DNA of 64,000 bases from JAGOEX01 sp964630905 (GTDB lineage Bacteria; UBP6; UBA1177): assembly GCA_964630905.1 (NCBI GenBank), contig CAZVWR010000004.1, positions 1 through 64,000 of the forward strand. The letters are read 5' to 3'. A program made the position numbers and the translations under genes. This document shows, one piece after another, positions 61,201 to 64,000 of this stretch. How positions within the stretch are numbered: the stretch's first letter is position 1; every line of letters begins with the position of its first letter. The notes below the pieces were generated by a model that made no database searches, was not told where the DNA came from, and saw nothing but the letters and a program-made list of their open reading frames with translations.

Positions 61201-63771
61201 TATAATTCTGTAATGGATTATCAGAGAGAAGCTTATATTCATGCAAACGGCCTTGGAAAATATGATGCTGCTGCACTTAAATTTGTTTACGGCCGTTCAA
61301 TTGAACAGTATAAGGTTGCAGGGGATGCACAGTATGGCGAGGTAGTTTTTGACGGAGACGCAAATGATCCTAATCCGGAACTTGCCAACAAGGAGAGAGA
61401 TCCTAATTATGCCGATTTTGTAAAGGTAAACACTCCTTTCATCGATGAAAAGACAGGTAAACTTGCGAAGGTTGAAAAACCGAGAGAGCTTTTTGAGTAT
61501 TATGATGAAACAGGCAAAAAAGTAATGAGAATCGGTCCGAAATATAAGAGAAGTATGCTCGGAAGAATTCTTACAAAAGATGATGTGCCTTTGAATAGTG
61601 GCGGAACTCCGCTTTTTGAGCATGACTGTGACGGATCAGATCCTGATCAGTATTACTGTGAACCCGATACGACATATCTTGTAAATGACGGAAGTCACTA
61701 TAAGTATGTGTTTGTTTCAGATGAAAAATCAAGAGAAGAACCGGCAGGTAATACTTTTGATGGCGGATACTCAGGTGCAGATATAATCCGTCAAATGACA
61801 GATATGGATCATATGTTCTATTATCTCAGATATTTCCAGAGAGGAAACCCGAGATTCAGAGATTTCCGTGGCAGAAACTCGATGAACATGATACTCGGAT
61901 CACTTCTTAGACAGTATGTGTTTGTACACTTCCTGCTTGATTATAATTTCCACATTTATGGAAAGTGGTTTAGTTCGGTTCCTCTGTTTAACGACACACC
62001 TGAAACACCCAGAGGTTGTATTTCTACAGCTCTTGCAGATGATCCGAGTTACGGGCAGTATGTTTACACAATTCCTCTTGATGAAACAACATTCCTGCCG
62101 GTTGAAAATCATATGTGTGAAGACCTTTCGATGGCCCTTGCAGGAAACGAGTACTGGATTGATAAGTTCGATAATGTCAGATCTGTTACTCCTTTTGGTG
62201 CCGGCGACCATGTTATTGCAGGCATGAAGGGTATTCAGTATCTTCTTTTTGACAGCATGTACAGACCTAATAAAGGAAAATATGTTCGTCAGCTTGTTAA
62301 AACGGCACCTCACTTTGAGCGTTTCGGGTATGATGACTGTAATCAGGAAGAGGATTGTCAGTTAACTGGAAAAACCGGTAAATATTTCTGTAATCTTGCG
62401 ACTCTTCCGGAAAATGCGCAGGCAGACCACTGCGGTTTCAATAAATGTTGTCTCAAGATTGAGATCTATGAAAAAGAGAATAATGAGAGATCAAATTATG
62501 AAGTCAGGAACGATGTTCTTGAATTTGATCAGGATCAGATGTATGTGAGTATGGATAACTATATCCCAGGAATTGAAGACGAAACAGAAATATTCGGATT
62601 TGATTCCAACATGATTGATGTGCCTGCTTCAATAGGAAGATATCACAGAGACCGTTTTGATATTCAGGACAACCCCGGAATTTACTATGACAAAGTTATA
62701 AGGAGAGGATACGCTCCTGAAAAAATGGTTACTCTGTTCACTCTTTCAAATTCAGGATGGCTTGATGGAAAATACTCAAGAGAAAGCAGAGCTAACGGTC
62801 TTTCCAATATGTTCCCGGGTCTTGAAAATGTTATATTCAATGTCCTTTCTGATATTGCTACAGAAGAATCTGTAATGAGTTTCACCCCTTACTGTATTGA
62901 TACTTATGTCGGTGGAAAAGTTACCAGAGTTAATCTGCCGGTAAATCTTCTTACAAATTTCGGTGCTACTCCCGAATTCTGGACCGGTTCACAAGAAGAA
63001 GGCATGTATGATCCTGCAAGAAATATTTGTTCAAAGGTTGATAAAAATGATCCATCCCGTTATGTTCCTGTTCACGCAGGATGGGTCTATTTTGACAAAA
63101 TGTGGCCGAATTACTGGGCTATGGGAAATCTGGCAAACATCTCTGCTGACACATCAGTTCTCAGAAGATGGACAAGCAATTTTATCCCGAGACACGAAAG
63201 ATCTCTCTATGCCGAAGTTGATGTAAATGAAGAGGAATTCCTCAATAAAGATGAGAATGGCTATTACAGGGCAAGAATCCCTGCAAGCGCAATGGACAAT
63301 GCTGATGCATATGCTTACAGAGAATGGGGTAAATGCAGAGAAGCGATTCTGGAAGTCAATAAGAATGCTGATGTTTCAGGATGTATAACAAAAGCTGTAT
63401 GGCCGGTTTGGAAGCTTAAGGAATTTGTTCTTGCTAACAATCCGGCAATTGCCGCTATTGAAAATCCGGAAGAACAGGAAGCAGCAGTTGCAGCTGAAGT
63501 TGAAAGAATGCAGAATGATGATGAAGACCTGAGATTTGATAGTGTTGAAGAGTTTAAACTGTTCCTTACACAGAAATATGCAAGATACTCTCCATCTTTT
63601 AGAATTGTTGTAAATGCAAAACTTCTTAAAGAGAAAGAGTTGATTGATGCATCTTCAGGTTCAAGAGAGCCTTACAGCCGCCTTGAAATAATGGAGACAA
63701 CCCTTGATCAGCTTAACAGCTTTGCTGCTGATCAATTCGGTACAGCTGCTTTCTATGTACAGCGCTATTGA
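58270..63771 (+). CDS. Giant metzincin lipoprotein (1833 residues)
   Basis: AAGGAGG before the ATG; lipobox AVSC follows the signal peptide. The zinc site is HEMGHVVGLRH, with His900, Glu901, His904 and His910, and the Met-turn is Met982 in YNSVMDY, 72 residues on. This is a metzincin layout. Large outer-surface proteins with this zinc site (DUF5117/DUF4953 type) exist, and parts of the flanking sequence (TMYKGVAQHEMGHV, PAWDFEDLLNP) suggest the same group. The 900 residues before and 850 after the active site have no family I recognise. Cys pairs are few but present. Likely role: surface proteolysis with the barrel encoded just upstream. A strong terminator follows. Confidence 0.86.
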   Translation: MNWIKRAFSLLVALVVVMIAVSCTTERDAVDKSPELSLDKRLFEGEFFLRQTVFDLPYIADYAFIGESNDGKIIKWKITENWLVAYSIWDKLSVVDTNETVDVNETPVYAYPIAMHYDIVPSENPTTGEALPVLSINMDRPWNERRYFQLATNTRSGVNNYELKYMAMTQEWDGPFYRAGLTTGTDWEFYSHDGTFIAPKKYREYTAIADDKERFNKEVEWFQFYSTEYFQPVNNWDSIYTMEDVEEFIGNEPATIKYRFVFTKVNRDVVGKRDYDLATKSYLWKNGSKDNGFRPLEFRDELFREYGFFTNTFRGYDNYHGYKMDNVHIFANYWNMAWANEKKEWNFKCGAGEVYADCLKKVKYQQKIVFVSSPKTPLRMIPINCAITKDYNHAMLASRYAAMNPGSDTRQFEKWYVDNYDKDFFTEINGQKVRDQYWYLGNLPEDWEEKCFVPDEYAWIQRWDGSFIDENADGTVDSDVEKILEEYKNDLVVMVKNHVEAYIPARDGKSLYGFENYYNLSNTSRENAAKICVEPEEVAKYREDVAMQFSTCITNDEGMTSLYVDEAGRAEWRGDRWSCKVYAEDDACPEGTVEAKAACVLNEERSCEVEDGVPALRYKYDNGNPKAALINWVEKPTEYGILGVAQWNVNPETGMSMGAGANIAGSVLAWATERAVEMARMVISKDDPAAWDFEDLLNPDYAQYPEVAWNNKPSTIEPKSLTGSKRLENSFSMINKPSAKLNAKLPVAFQQNVFDEIQEKFDSKTKMQDRFDFADIKDSKWENDMVPYSIKKSLFPWADPAMNPTYSDAEKEIMQPWFGGPEMMNAALLRFTDARARDFDYDESFMDGTIVNFIKAKQLELRGKITDWNKPSGQDKYEQALIYSIYDELEKLMYKGVAQHEMGHVVGLRHNFAGSTDKNNYIDGFFRTENYPALEQEIEEHVRTRVAESVNSDDLKTIGDEVWRIKRRFESGMGYYMYNSVMDYQREAYIHANGLGKYDAAALKFVYGRSIEQYKVAGDAQYGEVVFDGDANDPNPELANKERDPNYADFVKVNTPFIDEKTGKLAKVEKPRELFEYYDETGKKVMRIGPKYKRSMLGRILTKDDVPLNSGGTPLFEHDCDGSDPDQYYCEPDTTYLVNDGSHYKYVFVSDEKSREEPAGNTFDGGYSGADIIRQMTDMDHMFYYLRYFQRGNPRFRDFRGRNSMNMILGSLLRQYVFVHFLLDYNFHIYGKWFSSVPLFNDTPETPRGCISTALADDPSYGQYVYTIPLDETTFLPVENHMCEDLSMALAGNEYWIDKFDNVRSVTPFGAGDHVIAGMKGIQYLLFDSMYRPNKGKYVRQLVKTAPHFERFGYDDCNQEEDCQLTGKTGKYFCNLATLPENAQADHCGFNKCCLKIEIYEKENNERSNYEVRNDVLEFDQDQMYVSMDNYIPGIEDETEIFGFDSNMIDVPASIGRYHRDRFDIQDNPGIYYDKVIRRGYAPEKMVTLFTLSNSGWLDGKYSRESRANGLSNMFPGLENVIFNVLSDIATEESVMSFTPYCIDTYVGGKVTRVNLPVNLLTNFGATPEFWTGSQEEGMYDPARNICSKVDKNDPSRYVPVHAGWVYFDKMWPNYWAMGNLANISADTSVLRRWTSNFIPRHERSLYAEVDVNEEEFLNKDENGYYRARIPASAMDNADAYAYREWGKCREAILEVNKNADVSGCITKAVWPVWKLKEFVLANNPAIAAIENPEEQEAAVAAEVERMQNDDEDLRFDSVEEFKLFLTQKYARYSPSFRIVVNAKLLKEKELIDASSGSREPYSRLEIMETTLDQLNSFAADQFGTAAFYVQRY

Positions 63772-63795
63772 TAATTTCTAAAGAATTGATTTTTC

Positions 63796-63821
63796 AAAGG
63801 GGGCTTCGGCCCCCTTTTTTT
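63796..63821 (+). terminator. Intrinsic terminator after the metzincin gene
   Basis: AAAGGGGGC at 63796-63804 pairs with GCCCCCTTT at 63809-63817 around a TTCG tetraloop, followed by T7. It lies 25 bases after the stop. Confidence 0.93.
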
Positions 63822-63903
63822 ATTAAAATGTTTTATTATTCTTCAACAAGTTAAACCACTTAAATAAAAATGACACTCGAGTACAGAAAACAGGGATAAC
63901 TTC

Positions 63904-63932
63904 TTGACAGGATAGAGAAAATCTGGTACATT
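63904..63932 (+). promoter_or_regulatory. Promoter for the gene truncated at the window end
   Basis: TTGACA at 63904-63909, 17-base spacer, TACATT at 63927-63932. The next ATG is at 63970. Confidence 0.6.
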
Positions 63933-63969
63933 AATCTGCTGTGGATGTTGTTTATTAAAGGGAAAAGAC

Positions 63970-64000
63970 ATGAGAAAAATTCTTATCTGCTTTGCTGTAT
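63970..64000 (+). CDS. Start of a gene, truncated by the window end
   Basis: ATG 63970 opens MRKILICFAV, the beginning of a signal peptide or membrane anchor. AAAGGGAAAAG before it is a fair ribosome site and a promoter lies upstream. Only ten residues are visible, so no product can be named. Confidence 0.6.
   Translation, partial: MRKILICFAV

Overview
The window is AT-rich bacterial DNA that is almost fully coding, with about 45 genes on both strands and no tRNA, rRNA, CRISPR array or insertion sequence that I could see. The cell is Gram-negative: there is a TonB-dependent receptor, outer-membrane beta-barrels, many lipoproteins, and type IV pilus motor genes. Secreted proteins carry MopE-type Cys/Asp motifs, the Cys-rich CGNG...GEQCDDGN repeat and the VDGVCC...C..C module. 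These are typical of Myxococcota and related former Deltaproteobacteria. The AT-rich composition is unlike cultured myxobacteria, so an uncultured, probably anaerobic lineage on that side of the tree is my best guess, not a firm assignment.

Layout. 1-14 kb holds surface and secreted proteins: a truncated propeller-like protein, an anchored conserved protein, an LTA-synthase-like sulfatase-fold enzyme, an M4/M36-type metalloprotease, a MopE/choice-of-anchor-L lipoprotein, a PNGase F-like lipoprotein, a subtilisin and a Cys-rich lipoprotein with a long Gly-Asn-Thr tether. 14-21 kb is one operon with a zinc-type ABC importer (ZnuABC-like), an SO_0444-type metal efflux permease with an HMA domain, and a large surface gluzincin. 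21-28 kb holds two paralogous leucine-rich lipoproteins and an RCC1-propeller lipoprotein. 28-36 kb, on the minus strand, is a complete methylmalonyl-CoA module: split mutase, MeaB, epimerase and a four-subunit sodium-pumping decarboxylase. 36-44 kb, divergent from it, is pilBTCSRD. 44-53 kb has malic enzyme, a cobalamin adenosyltransferase, MltG and a SemiSWEET, then a cobalamin riboswitch followed by btuB, a BtuG-like propeller lipoprotein and a second surface lipoprotein, then a thioredoxin/CcdA-like fusion and Mrp. 54-57 kb is a LolDE-type ABC system with a His-rich permease and a DUF3299-like partner. 57-64 kb is a beta-barrel with a Pro/Glu/Lys arm and an 1833-residue metzincin lipoprotein.

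Together the genes suggest a protein-degrading fermenter. Exported zinc proteases digest polymers, zinc systems supply or balance their metal, and carbon flows through malate and methylmalonyl-CoA with sodium-motive energy conservation. The B12 needed by the mutase is imported by the riboswitch-controlled BtuB locus and adenosylated by CobO. The least-described features are the shared C-terminal Cys motif on two proteases, the Asp-rich tethers on nearly all lipoproteins, the signal-peptide-bearing domain fused to the decarboxylase beta subunit, and the barrel plus giant metzincin pair. No single gene set here is clearly a wholly new system.
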